Shown: positions 29,791 through 40,616 of the stretch, piece after piece
Position numbering within the stretch: the first letter of the stretch is position 1
Layout: the number at the start of each line of letters is the position of its first letter
NCBI RefSeq assembly: GCF_900109495.1
Contig: NZ_FOAA01000002.1
Location: 62,001 to 126,000 of the forward strand
Source of the DNA: Ectothiorhodospira marina
GTDB lineage: Bacteria > Pseudomonadota > Gammaproteobacteria > Ectothiorhodospirales > Ectothiorhodospiraceae
Direction: 5' to 3'
DNA: 64,000 bases
Notes under the pieces: model-generated
What the model saw: only the letters and a program-made list of their open reading frames with translations
The model's database searches: none
Told to the model about the DNA's origin: nothing
Translations under genes and position numbers: made by a program

Positions 29791-30945
29791 TCAACGCCTT
29801 GCCGTCGGTCTCTTCCCCACCTCGGCCCGGCTCTCGAAGGGCTCCCCATCGCGAAGCCCCCTGATGCGCAGGGTTTCGCCGGGCTCCTTGCGGGCGATGA
29901 AGTTCAGGGCGTCCTGGGCATCGTTGATGCGGTCACCGTCAATGTGAGTGAACACATCCCCGGGACGGATGCCGGCTCGGGCTGCCGGGCCCGTGCCCAG
30001 CACGCCGGCGATCAGAATGCCCCGATTGTTCTCCAGGCCGAAGGATCGGGCCAATTGCGGCGTGATCTCCTGCACCTCGATGCCCAGCCAGCCTCGCACC
30101 ACCGCGCCCTGCTCGATGATCTGGGTCATGACATCCCGAGCCAGATCCACGGGGATGGCGAAGCCAATCCCCTGTGAGCCGCCCGAGCGGGTGAAGATGG
30201 CGGTATTCACGCCTACCAGTTCCCCATGGGCATTCACCAGGGCGCCCCCTGAGTTGCCGGGATTGATGGCGGCGTCGGTCTGGATGAAGTCTTCATAGGT
30301 ATTGATGCCCAGGCGGTTGCGGCCGGTGGCACTGACGATCCCCTGGGTGACGGTTTGCCCCACGCCAAAGGGGTTGCCAATGGCCAGCACCACGTCCCCC
30401 ACGCGCAGGTGTCGTGAGTCTCCGACCACAATGCTGGGCAGCGGGCCTTCGCCGGAGTCGATCCGCAGTACCGCCAGGTCCGTCTCCGGGTCTGTGCCCA
30501 CCACCTGGGCGGGCAGATTGCGACCATCAGCGAGCATGGCCTCGATCTCGTCGGCGCCCTCGATGACATGGTTATTGGTCAGGATGTACCCTTGCGGGCT
30601 GATGATCACACCCGAGCCCAGGCTCGTCTGGGTGCGACGTTGCGGGGCGTCGAAACGATCACCAAAGAACTGGCGGAAGACCGGGTCATCCAGGAAGGGG
30701 TGGCTGCGTTGTACCACCGTCTTGCGGGTGCTGATGTTCACCACCGCCGGGGTGGCCTGGTCAACCGCATCGGCATAGGACACAGGGCCCTCACCCAATG
30801 CGAGCGGGGTGGCCCGGTCGCTCTGGAGTACTTCCACGCGCGGCTGGGGATCCCGCAACAGGCCGGGGAAGAACACCAGCATGAGGACAGCCACGGCCAC
30901 GCCGACACCGACCACCTGCATCAGAAAGGGACTGATTCGCGTCAT
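29791..30945 (-). CDS. algW: DegS/AlgW-type periplasmic serine protease
   Basis: From ATG 30945 the protein has 384 residues. One membrane anchor (about 8-27) is followed by a trypsin-like domain with the triad H126, D156 and S232 (NPGNSGGA), and a single PDZ domain (about 280-375). One PDZ and an uncleaved anchor mark DegS/AlgW rather than DegP. In Pseudomonas this protease senses misfolded outer-membrane proteins and cuts the anti-sigma factor MucA, and it is also next to hisC. A longer start at 30963 adds six residues. Confidence 0.93.
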   Translation of the reverse strand: MTRISPFLMQVVGVGVAVAVLMLVFFPGLLRDPQPRVEVLQSDRATPLALGEGPVSYADAVDQATPAVVNISTRKTVVQRSHPFLDDPVFRQFFGDRFDAPQRRTQTSLGSGVIISPQGYILTNNHVIEGADEIEAMLADGRNLPAQVVGTDPETDLAVLRIDSGEGPLPSIVVGDSRHLRVGDVVLAIGNPFGVGQTVTQGIVSATGRNRLGINTYEDFIQTDAAINPGNSGGALVNAHGELVGVNTAIFTRSGGSQGIGFAIPVDLARDVMTQIIEQGAVVRGWLGIEVQEITPQLARSFGLENNRGILIAGVLGTGPAARAGIRPGDVFTHIDGDRINDAQDALNFIARKEPGETLRIRGLRDGEPFESRAEVGKRPTARR

Positions 30946-31008
30946 GGGGCTACAATAACACAATGCTTATATACGCAGTTTGAAGCGCTGCCCATTACGG
31001 AGGTCTCC

Positions 31009-31758
31009 ATGGTTGCCATTCAGGATCTGGTGCGTCACGTCGATGATCTGCTCAACGTGAGCGCCTTCGCCGACTATAGTCCCAACGGGCTGCAGGTGCA
31101 GGGTCGGCCCCATGTGGGCAGGCTGGTGACGGGCGTGACCGCCAGTCGTGCCCTGATTGAGGCGGCGATCCAGCGGGGGGGCGATGCCCTGTTGGTGCAC
31201 CATGGCTACTTCTGGAAAGGTGAGGATGCCTGTGTCACTGGCATGAAACGCGAGCGTCTGCGCCTGCTCCTGGCTCATGACATCAATCTGCTGGCCTATC
31301 ATCTGCCGCTGGATGCCCATCCGGAATGGGGTAACAACGCCCAGCTGGCGCGATTGCTGGAGTTCCAGGTGGAAGGCTCCATGCGCCCTGACGGCGTGGG
31401 CAACTTTGGTCGCCCGCAACAAGCCCTCTCCGGGGCCGAACTGAAGGATCGCATTGCCCGGCGTTTGCAGCGTGAACCCTTGTGGATCCCATCAGGTCCT
31501 GAGTCCATCCGACGCGTGGGTTGGTGTACCGGGGGCGCCCAGGGGATGATCGAGCAAGCCGTGAACCTGGGGTTGGATGCCTTCATCACCGGGGAGGTCT
31601 CGGAGCAGACCGTGCACGTGGCACGCGAGGAGGGCATTCACTTTTTTGCGGCGGGGCACCATGCCACCGAACGCTATGGACCCAAGGCCGTGGGCGATCA
31701 TCTTGCGCGAATATTAGCACTTTCGCATGAATTTATAGACATTGATAACCCTGTTTGA
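31009..31758 (+). CDS. Nif3-like dinuclear metal-centre protein (YbgI family)
   Basis: Encodes 249 residues from ATG 31009 after an ACGGAGG site. Metal-ligand motifs VHHGYFWK, YHLPLDAH and the C-terminal GHHATERYG are present, so the bimetal site is complete. E. coli YbgI is a hexameric toroid linked to GTP cyclohydrolase-like Nif3; the physiological substrate is not established. It is divergent from the AlgW gene and precedes petABC by 194 bp. Confidence 0.92.
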   Translation: MVAIQDLVRHVDDLLNVSAFADYSPNGLQVQGRPHVGRLVTGVTASRALIEAAIQRGGDALLVHHGYFWKGEDACVTGMKRERLRLLLAHDINLLAYHLPLDAHPEWGNNAQLARLLEFQVEGSMRPDGVGNFGRPQQALSGAELKDRIARRLQREPLWIPSGPESIRRVGWCTGGAQGMIEQAVNLGLDAFITGEVSEQTVHVAREEGIHFFAAGHHATERYGPKAVGDHLARILALSHEFIDIDNPV

Positions 31759-31952
31759 AACAATGTGTTACAGATTCGCTTCGAGTTTTCTCTTGACCTC
31801 GAGAGCGTCTTCGGGAATGCTACCGCGTTTTGAGTGCCCCGGTGGGTCGAGGGGTTTTAGTGGTAGGCGAGCGTGTGTCTACGCGTTCGGCCAATGCCGG
31901 GCGCCCAGCGGCCAGCGGCTTTTTGTTGGAACTCAACGGGAGATCTTAATTA

Positions 31953-32555
31953 ATGTCTTATGAAGACGTGAACCAGAATCGACGGCGATTCCTGGTGGCG
32001 GCGACCAGCGTGGTCGGCGGGGCCGGGGTCGTCGGGTTAGCGTATCCGTACCTGTCAACGTGGGCGCCCAGTGCCCGCGCCCAGGCAGCTGGCGCTCCAG
32101 TGGAATTCGACGTCAGTCAGGTCGAGCCAGGTCAATTGATCGTGGTGGAATGGCGCGGCAAGCCGGTATGGGTGACTCACAGAACCCCTGAAATGCTGGA
32201 CATGCTGCCTGAAAACCGTCCCCGGTTGGTGGATCCCGATTCCGAGGTGGAGACGCAGCAGCCTGCCTACGCGCAAAATGAAACCCGGTCCAGAAAGCCG
32301 GAATACTCCGTTCTCATCGGCATCTGCACGCACCTGGGCTGCTCGCCGAGCTATCGCCCAGAAATCGCCCCTTCGGATCTGGGAGAGAACTGGAAGGGTG
32401 GTTATTTCTGTGCCTGTCACGGCTCGCGCTTTGACCTGGCCGGTCGAGTATGGCGGAACGTGCCCGCCCCCACCAATCTGGTGGTGCCCGTGCATATGTA
32501 TGTGTCCGACACGCTGCTCGTCGTCGGCGAGGACGAGGAAGGAGTCGCATTATGA
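31953..32555 (+). CDS. petA: Cytochrome bc1 Rieske iron-sulfur subunit
   Basis: Encodes 200 residues. A twin-arginine-type N-terminus (NRRRFLVAATS) with a single hydrophobic helix (about 14-33) anchors it. The 2Fe-2S cluster ligands are C125-T-H127 in CTHLGC and C153/H156 in CACHGS, with the disulfide cysteines C130 and C155. The subunit carries electrons from ubiquinol to cytochrome c1. The 194-bp upstream gap probably holds the operon promoter, but only a weak TTGACC box at 31793 is visible. Confidence 0.96.
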   Translation: MSYEDVNQNRRRFLVAATSVVGGAGVVGLAYPYLSTWAPSARAQAAGAPVEFDVSQVEPGQLIVVEWRGKPVWVTHRTPEMLDMLPENRPRLVDPDSEVETQQPAYAQNETRSRKPEYSVLIGICTHLGCSPSYRPEIAPSDLGENWKGGYFCACHGSRFDLAGRVWRNVPAPTNLVVPVHMYVSDTLLVVGEDEEGVAL

Positions 32556-33934
32556 GAGGTCTTCTTGAATGGGTCGACGCCAGGTATCCGCTTACCAAGA
32601 CCTGGAATGAGCACCTGGCGCAATATTACGCGCCGAAAAACTTCAATTTCTGGTATTACTTCGGTTCCCTGGCCGTGCTGGTGCTGGCCATCCAGATCGT
32701 GTCGGGTATCTTCCTGACCATGTTTTACAAGCCGGATGCCAATCTGGCCTTTGCCTCCGTCGAATACATCATGCGCGACGTGGAATGGGGCTGGCTGGTT
32801 CGTTACATGCATACCACGGGCGCTTCAGCCTTCTTTATCGTGGTGTATCTCCACATGTTCCGGGCCCTGCTCTATGGCTCCTACAAGAAGCCGCGCGAAC
32901 TGATCTGGGTGATTGGTGTGGCCATCTATCTGGTGCTCATGGCCGAGGCCTTTGCCGGGTACATGCTGCCCTGGGGGCAGATGTCCTATTGGGGGGCTCA
33001 GGTGATCGTCAACCTGTTCAACACCATCCCCTTCATCGGCGGTGAGCTGGTGACCTGGATCCGCGGGGACTTCCTGATCTCCGATGCAACACTGAACCGA
33101 TTCTTCGCCCTGCACGTGGCAGCCCTGCCGCTGGTGCTGATCATGCTGGTGTTCGCTCACATCGTGGCATTGCACGCTGTGGGTTCCAATAATCCGGATG
33201 GTGTGGAAATCAAGAAGTTTACCGGTGACGATGGCATTCCCCTGGATGGCATCCCCTTCCATCCCTACTACACCGTCAAGGACATGATCGGCTTCGGGGT
33301 TTTCCTGATCCTGTTCTTCGCCGTGGTGTTTTTCGCTCCGGATATGGGTGGTTACTTCATCGAGAAGTCCAACTTCATTCAGGCCGATCCGATGGTGACA
33401 CCTGACCTGATCCACCCGGTGTGGTACTTCGGCACTTTCTACACGATCCTGCGTGTGATACCGGATCCGTTCCTGGGCGTGCTGTTGATGTTTGGTGCAG
33501 TATTGATCCTGTTCTTCCTGCCCTGGTTGGACCGGAACCCCATCAACTCCATCCGTTATCGTAGCGCCATCCACAAGCTCAACCTGGTGACCTTTGGTAT
33601 TACGTTCGTCATTCTGGGCTGGCTGGGCATGAAGGCGGTCGAGCCCTTCTATGCGGAACTGGGCCTGCGTTTCACGACCATCTACTGCGCGTTCTTCTTC
33701 GTGCTGTGGTTCCACAGCAAGCCTAGATCCTTCGCGTTCAGCTGGGGGTCTTTCCTGGTGCTCGCGGCCGGCTATACCTACTGGGATTTCCTGCGTGTTG
33801 AAGCTGGCGCGGATCCAACCATGACCATGACCTGGTGGTTGCTGCCCACGGCCTATCTGGCGATCTGCCTGCTGGGGCCCCTGTACACCAGTTTCAACGA
33901 GGAAAAGCCGGTTCCGGCGAGGGTGACTTCGTGA
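32552..33934 (+). CDS. petB: Cytochrome b subunit of the bc1 complex
   Basis: Encodes 460 residues from ATG 32552, overlapping petA by four bases. It has the N-terminal four-helix bundle with the bis-heme histidines and the C-terminal helices in one chain, as in proteobacterial bc1. The Qo-site motif is P289-V-W-Y292 instead of the PEWY of mitochondria. A longer C-terminal extension after the usual helix H (about residues 395-450) carries additional hydrophobic segments. It oxidises ubiquinol in the inner membrane. Confidence 0.96.
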   Translation: MRGLLEWVDARYPLTKTWNEHLAQYYAPKNFNFWYYFGSLAVLVLAIQIVSGIFLTMFYKPDANLAFASVEYIMRDVEWGWLVRYMHTTGASAFFIVVYLHMFRALLYGSYKKPRELIWVIGVAIYLVLMAEAFAGYMLPWGQMSYWGAQVIVNLFNTIPFIGGELVTWIRGDFLISDATLNRFFALHVAALPLVLIMLVFAHIVALHAVGSNNPDGVEIKKFTGDDGIPLDGIPFHPYYTVKDMIGFGVFLILFFAVVFFAPDMGGYFIEKSNFIQADPMVTPDLIHPVWYFGTFYTILRVIPDPFLGVLLMFGAVLILFFLPWLDRNPINSIRYRSAIHKLNLVTFGITFVILGWLGMKAVEPFYAELGLRFTTIYCAFFFVLWFHSKPRSFAFSWGSFLVLAAGYTYWDFLRVEAGADPTMTMTWWLLPTAYLAICLLGPLYTSFNEEKPVPARVTS

Positions 33935-34671
33935 TGAAAAAGCTTTTGACATGTGCATTTGTAATTGCCTTTGCGGTGCCGGGAGGGGCTGCGTTGGCTG
34001 CGGGTCCGTCGGTTCCCGTGGATGACGCCAACATCAACCTGGAAGACACCACCTCACTACAGCGGGGCGCGGAGTACTTCTTCCAGTACTGCATCGGTTG
34101 CCACTCCCTGGAGCATGCGCGCTATAACCGTATCGGCCAGGATCTGGGGCTTACCGAAGAGCAGGTGGCGGAGAAGTTTGTCCACACCCGTGATGCTGCC
34201 GGTGATCCCACTGGCGTGGGGCAGTTGATCGAGATCGCGATGCGTCCGGATGATGCTGAGGAATGGTTTGCTCAGCCAGCGCCGGACTTGACCCTGACGG
34301 CTCGCCATCGGGGGCCGGACTGGATCTACACCGTGCTGCGTAACTTCTACCTGGATGATTCTCGTCCCCTGGGCGTGAACAATGCCACCTTCGAGGCCAT
34401 GGGCATGCCCCACGCCCTCTGGGAACTCCAGGGTTGGCAGAAGAATGTGGGTGAAGATGGCCACATCGAGCTGGAACTGGTTGAAGAAGGCAAGATGTCG
34501 ACCGAAGAGTATGATGAAGTGGTCCGTGACATCACCGCCTTCATGACCTACGTGGCCGAGCCGATCCGGATGGAGCGTGAAGCCATGGGGATGTACGTGA
34601 TCGGGTTCCTGATCCTGTTCACCATCCTGGCCTACCTGCTGAAGAAGGAATACTGGCGCGACGTTCATTGA
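33934..34671 (+). CDS. petC: Cytochrome c1
   Basis: Encodes 245 residues with a signal peptide (MKKLLTCAFVIAFAVPGGAALA). The heme c motif is C53-IG-C56-H57. A likely distal methionine ligand lies in EAMGMPHALWE. A C-terminal membrane helix (about 218-236) anchors the domain in the periplasm. Its ATG overlaps the petB stop by one base. It passes electrons to a soluble cytochrome c or c4/c5. Confidence 0.95.
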   Translation: MKKLLTCAFVIAFAVPGGAALAAGPSVPVDDANINLEDTTSLQRGAEYFFQYCIGCHSLEHARYNRIGQDLGLTEEQVAEKFVHTRDAAGDPTGVGQLIEIAMRPDDAEEWFAQPAPDLTLTARHRGPDWIYTVLRNFYLDDSRPLGVNNATFEAMGMPHALWELQGWQKNVGEDGHIELELVEEGKMSTEEYDEVVRDITAFMTYVAEPIRMEREAMGMYVIGFLILFTILAYLLKKEYWRDVH

Positions 34672-34714
34672 TCGTCATTGCTGGCCCGGGGCAGGGATGC
34701 CCCCCGTGTTTGGC

Positions 34715-34733
34715 GACCGCGCATGGCGCGGTC
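34715..34733. terminator. Possible attenuating hairpin between petC and sspA
   Basis: GACCGCGC at 34715-34722 is exactly complementary to GCGCGGTC at 34726-34733 with a three-base ATG loop. There is no T-tract, so termination would be weak or Rho-assisted. It lies 20 bp before the sspA start. Confidence 0.4.
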
Positions 34734-34752
34734 CGCCTGATGGAGAGCTTCC

Positions 34753-35379
34753 ATGGCGTTAGTCGCCAACCGTAGATCCGTCATGACGCTCTTTTCAGCA
34801 CCCGCTTGCCCGCGTTGTCACGCGGTGAGGATCGTGCTGGCTGAAAAGGACATCACCGTCGATATCACCCATATCGACACGGAATCCAGACCCGAAGACC
34901 TGTCCCATCTCAATCCTTATAATTCCGTGCCCACGCTTGTGGACCGGGATCTGGTTTTGTACGGTACGCAGGTCATACAGGAATACCTGGATGAGCGATT
35001 TCCTCATCCACCGCTGATGCCGGTGGACCCCGTTTCCCGCGCCACGGCCCGTCTGGCCCTGTATCGTATCGAACAGGACTGGTATCGGGGGGTGGAGAAT
35101 CTGGAGGCGGCCTCGGACAAGGCGTCAGCCAATCGAGCACGCAAGATTCTGCTTGAGAGCCTCGTGTCTTCCAGCGAGATCTTTGCCATCAAGCCCTATT
35201 TCCTCAGTGATGAATTCAGTCTTGTTGATGCGGCAGTGGCGCCGGTGCTGTGGCGTCTGCCTTCTCTGGGCATCCCCATGGACAAGTTGCCCAAGCCGAT
35301 GCGGGATTACGCCCGGCGCGTTTTTGCCCGGGAGGCCTTCCAGCACAGCCTGACCGAGGCGGAAAAGGAAATGCACTGA
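34753..35379 (+). CDS. sspA: Stringent starvation protein A
   Basis: Encodes 208 residues of glutathione-S-transferase fold (thioredoxin-like domain about 12-86 with SAPACPRCH, helical domain about 95-205). SspA binds RNA polymerase with sigma-70 in starved or acid-stressed cells and has no GST activity. It follows petC by 81 bp, as in Pseudomonas. Confidence 0.93.
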   Translation: MALVANRRSVMTLFSAPACPRCHAVRIVLAEKDITVDITHIDTESRPEDLSHLNPYNSVPTLVDRDLVLYGTQVIQEYLDERFPHPPLMPVDPVSRATARLALYRIEQDWYRGVENLEAASDKASANRARKILLESLVSSSEIFAIKPYFLSDEFSLVDAAVAPVLWRLPSLGIPMDKLPKPMRDYARRVFAREAFQHSLTEAEKEMH

Positions 35380-35478
35380 TCAACAGGGCCGTACGCGGGG
35401 GGTGGCTTTTCGTCACTCGTCGGTGCGAGGATGCCCTGCGACCCATGTCAGCAAGAGCAGCCGAGTTTGAGCCCTACC

Positions 35479-35889
35479 ATGACTTCCAGCCGTCCCTACC
35501 TGATTCGAGCCATTTACGAATGGATCGCCGATAATGACATGACCCCCCACCTGCTGGTGGACGCGGCCCCGGAAGTGGTGGTGCCGCGCGAGTACGTGGA
35601 GGCAGGACGCATCGTGCTCAATGTGGCGCCCATGGCGGTCAGTGCCCTGAATATCGGCAACGATGAGGTCACCTTCAGTGCCCGTTTCGGTGGGCGCCCC
35701 ATGAACGTCATCATCCCGGTGGATCGCGTGCTGGCCATCTACACGCGCGAGAATGGCCAGGGCATGATGTTCGCCGAGTCGGGGGATGGGGAGGAACCGC
35801 CGCCGGAGGGCGGTGGTGAGGACGGTGGCCCGAGCACGGGAGAATCCGGACCTCAGAAGAAGGGCCCCAGCCTCCGGGTAGTCAAGTAA
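35479..35889 (+). CDS. sspB: ClpXP adaptor SspB
   Basis: Encodes 136 residues from ATG 35479. The N-terminal ~105 residues are the ssrA-tag-binding domain (SSRPYLIRAIYEWI and following). A flexible, Gly/Glu/Pro-rich linker leads to the C-terminal GPSLRVVK, the ClpX-binding tail. It delivers tagged proteins from stalled ribosomes to ClpXP. An in-frame upstream ATG at 35431 adds 16 unlikely residues. Confidence 0.93.
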   Translation: MTSSRPYLIRAIYEWIADNDMTPHLLVDAAPEVVVPREYVEAGRIVLNVAPMAVSALNIGNDEVTFSARFGGRPMNVIIPVDRVLAIYTRENGQGMMFAESGDGEEPPPEGGGEDGGPSTGESGPQKKGPSLRVVK

Positions 35890-35916
35890 CTCCCGCCCAC
35901 CGCCCTGTGCGGGTGT

Positions 35917-36163
35917 CTGTGTGGGAGCGGCCCTCGGCCGCGAAGGGTCTATTCACAACGAAGCCACGACAGCATCCGAACCACGGCGGGGTGGTGTGCC
36001 TGGGAGCGGGTGTTCGCCGCAGGGATGCGGCGGTCAAGCCTACAGGGAAGTATTCACGGCGTCCCGCGGACAGGCATACCACCCCGCCGTGGTTCACCCC
36101 AGTGCCAACCGAAGGGGATGGTGCGCGGGGTGACCCTTCGCGGCCGAGGGCCGCTTCCACACA
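35917..36163. repeat. Nested palindromic extragenic element (MITE-like)
   Basis: The 312-bp convergent gap between sspB and the FAD oxidase is filled by one structured unit. Outer arms are inverted REP-like copies at 35921-35944 and 36137-36160, nearly complementary over ~33 bp when flanks are included. Inside lie a second inverted pair at 35979-36002 and 36071-36094 (23 of 24 bp complementary). The core has a CGCCGCAGGGATGCGGCG palindrome at 36015-36032 and an AAGCCTACAGGGAAGTATTC stretch. No open frame of note is present. Confidence 0.75.
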
Positions 36164-36201
36164 CACAAACGGCACATCGGGGTGCCCTTCTGGTGGCGGT
36201 G

Positions 36202-38222
<2,021 letters not shown>

Positions 38223-38576
38223 TCAGGCGTGTGCCTGGAAGGCATTGGGGATCCACTGGATGCGGTCATCAGCCTCGATGGCGATGACATCGAGACGGGC
38301 CGGGCGCTGGCAACCATGGATTTGCAGATAATACGCCGCAGCGGCCAGGATGCGCCGCTGTTTGCGGTGATTGATGCTGGCGGCGGCCCCCCCGTAGCGG
38401 GTGGATCGGCGCTGGCGTACCTCCACGAAGACCAGGCTGTCCCGATCCTCCATGACCAGGTCGATCTCGCCCACCTTGCAACGGAACTGGGCGCGGAGGA
38501 ACCGCAACCCCTGTGATTCCAGATAGGCCCGTGCACGGGCCTCGGCCACATCACCCTGGGCCCGTCGGTTCACCAT
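38223..38576 (-). CDS. yraN: YraN-family (UPF0102) endonuclease-like protein
   Basis: Encodes 117 residues with a PD-(D/E)XK nuclease-like core: GEIDLVMED and VFVEVRQR provide the acidic residues, although the lysine of the motif is replaced by arginine, as in many members. Function is not established; related proteins are linked to DNA processing. It overlaps lpoA by seven bases and precedes diaA by 18 bp. Confidence 0.9.
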   Translation of the reverse strand: MVNRRAQGDVAEARARAYLESQGLRFLRAQFRCKVGEIDLVMEDRDSLVFVEVRQRRSTRYGGAAASINHRKQRRILAAAAYYLQIHGCQRPARLDVIAIEADDRIQWIPNAFQAHA

Positions 38577-40534
38577 GCTGCGTCGCCCAACGGGTTGATC
38601 AGCGCGTTGCCGACACCTATCACCCGCGGTTCCCCCTCGATGAAGCGGGCCCAGTTCAGTTCGCGGATGATACGCCGTTGCTCGTCCAGGTGCAGCCGGC
38701 CGGTCAGTCCCTGGTGGTATTCGCCCGGGCGGTGGGCCAGGTGTTCTACCAACGAGCTGACCTGCAGGGCATCGAAGCCCAGGGCAACCAGTCTCGGCAA
38801 TTGCCGAGAGATGTTCGAGAGTTGGTCATCCAGGGTTTCGCGCAGTTCCGGGCGAGGATTGGCGTGGTCCAGCAGCCAGGGGATGTCGGCGAAGACGATC
38901 CCGTTCAGGTCGGCATCGGCGCGGGCATCGGCGTGACCGGAGTAGATGTGTGATGTGGCGATCACCGGCAGGTCACCCGCCTGATAGTAGCGCAATTGCG
39001 GTCGAATCAGGCGAGCCTGGCGGGGGCCCCCGGAGAGGAAGATGACATCCACGTCGCTGCGGTAGCGGGGTTCCTCCCGGTCCGCCTCTCCGTCCTGCGA
39101 TGGGCGGCGTCGATGTGTGGGGCGGGTGTCGCGGATCTGTAGTCCCTGGATGATGGTGTCGCTGTAATCCGTGGCCTCGGGGGCATAAAACTGCACATCA
39201 CGCACCAGGCCGCCCAGTGCCTCGTAACGCGCTTCAAAGGCACGATGCAGACGGTCGCCCAGTTCGGTGCGGGGTACCATGACCACCGCATCCTGATGAC
39301 CATCCAGCACCGCCCGTTCCGCCGCCTGGATGGCTTCATCCTCAGGGTTGAGCCCGAATTGATAGAGGGTGTCCGGGTAACTGTCGCGAGTCTCGGCCCG
39401 ATTCAGCGCCAGCACGGGCACCGGTAGTGAAGATTCCCGGGCAAAGCGGTTCACCGCGGAGCGCTCCAGAGGGCCGATGACCAGGCTGGCGCCGGCTTCC
39501 ACGGCCTTTTCGTACTGTGTCCAGTTTGCTTCCGGCTGGTCACCTGTGTCGTATACCCGCAGCGTTGTGCGTTCCTCCCGCGGGGTGTCGTAGTAGGCGG
39601 CCACGATGCCCTCAAGGATGGCGTTGGCCGAGGATCCGAATCGTCCGGTCAGCGGCAACAGCACCGCCACGTGATCCGGGTGCCGTGAGTAGGCGGCCCA
39701 TTGCTCTCGCAGGCGCTCCAGGAAGAGCGGGTCGGCCGGATGGTCCTGGTGGCGTTCACGCCACGCATCCAGGGCCCTTTCCAGGGCGCGTGGACTGGGG
39801 GGCGTGGTCTGCGCCACATGCCCCAGGTCCAGCCAGCCCCGAGTGGCAGGCGAGCGCGCCTGCTCCCTCAGGGCCTCGAGGGTATCCCGGTCCCGTTCCT
39901 GGATGAGCGCCCAAAGTCGTTCGTATATTTGTTGCTGATGGTCCTCATCCGGCTGGCGTGCTCCCAGGGTGTCCCAGGTGTTCACTGCCTGTATCCAGTC
40001 CGCCCGGGCGGCATGGGCACGGGCCTCCACTTCCAGGGCCTGGCGGGCCAGGTGATCCGGCAGGGCACCGGGATTTTCCGGTAGCCTCTGGAGGGCGGTA
40101 TCGGGATCCTCCTCCAGCCATGCCAGTCGTGCCGCCAGGATGTCCAGGCGCGCGGGCTCGTCACCTTCCAGACGGCGTGCGTCGATCTCTTCCAGTAACT
40201 GCCCGGCCCGGTCCCGCTGGGCGGGGGGGGCGTCCTCCCGGGTGAGAATCTCCAGTGCCTCCAATTGAACGCGCGCACGGGGTGTGGCTCTCAGGCCCTG
40301 TGCGATCTCCAGGTAAAGATCCGCTGCTTGCTGGTACTCCTGGGCCTCTTCAAGGGCTTGCGCCTGGGCCAGGCGGTCCTCGGCGTCGTCCATGGAGCGA
40401 GGGATGCCAGCGCAAGCGGAGATCAGCAGCATGATGACCAGCAGCATGGTCCCGGTTCGTGCCCCACGCCAGAGGGCACTTGCCCGGAGGGTGTTTCCGT
40501 GGAGGGCCTGGCCGGGGTGGGGTTGTCTGTCCAT
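38570..40534 (-). CDS. lpoA: Penicillin-binding protein activator LpoA (LppC family lipoprotein)
   Basis: From ATG 40534 the protein has 654 residues. A lipoprotein signal ends in the lipobox LISAC. The N-terminal ~250 residues are TPR-like helices; the C-terminal half is a periplasmic-binding-protein fold (VAVLLPLTGRFG and following). In E. coli LpoA sits in the outer membrane and stimulates PBP1a. Frames extending to 40987 run over rsmI and the shared promoter region and are rejected; an ATG at 40555 is a minor alternative. Confidence 0.9.
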   Translation of the reverse strand: MDRQPHPGQALHGNTLRASALWRGARTGTMLLVIMLLISACAGIPRSMDDAEDRLAQAQALEEAQEYQQAADLYLEIAQGLRATPRARVQLEALEILTREDAPPAQRDRAGQLLEEIDARRLEGDEPARLDILAARLAWLEEDPDTALQRLPENPGALPDHLARQALEVEARAHAARADWIQAVNTWDTLGARQPDEDHQQQIYERLWALIQERDRDTLEALREQARSPATRGWLDLGHVAQTTPPSPRALERALDAWRERHQDHPADPLFLERLREQWAAYSRHPDHVAVLLPLTGRFGSSANAILEGIVAAYYDTPREERTTLRVYDTGDQPEANWTQYEKAVEAGASLVIGPLERSAVNRFARESSLPVPVLALNRAETRDSYPDTLYQFGLNPEDEAIQAAERAVLDGHQDAVVMVPRTELGDRLHRAFEARYEALGGLVRDVQFYAPEATDYSDTIIQGLQIRDTRPTHRRRPSQDGEADREEPRYRSDVDVIFLSGGPRQARLIRPQLRYYQAGDLPVIATSHIYSGHADARADADLNGIVFADIPWLLDHANPRPELRETLDDQLSNISRQLPRLVALGFDALQVSSLVEHLAHRPGEYHQGLTGRLHLDEQRRIIRELNWARFIEGEPRVIGVGNALINPLGDAAW

Positions 40535-40616
40535 CAGTGATCCACAGGGTCGCATTGGGCGGGTGGCCGAGCCTTCCCGGCGCGCTTGTGCCGGGTTAGA
40601 CTGACGTATTGTTTTC

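Noticed and set aside
31759-31952. Small gene in the gap before petA
   Set aside because: The stretch has stop codons in all useful frames and no conserved motif; only a weak TTGACC box at 31793 is visible, with no good -10 partner.
35946-36135. Open frames through the composite palindrome
   Set aside because: They follow the repeat symmetry, have no Shine-Dalgarno, and no domain.
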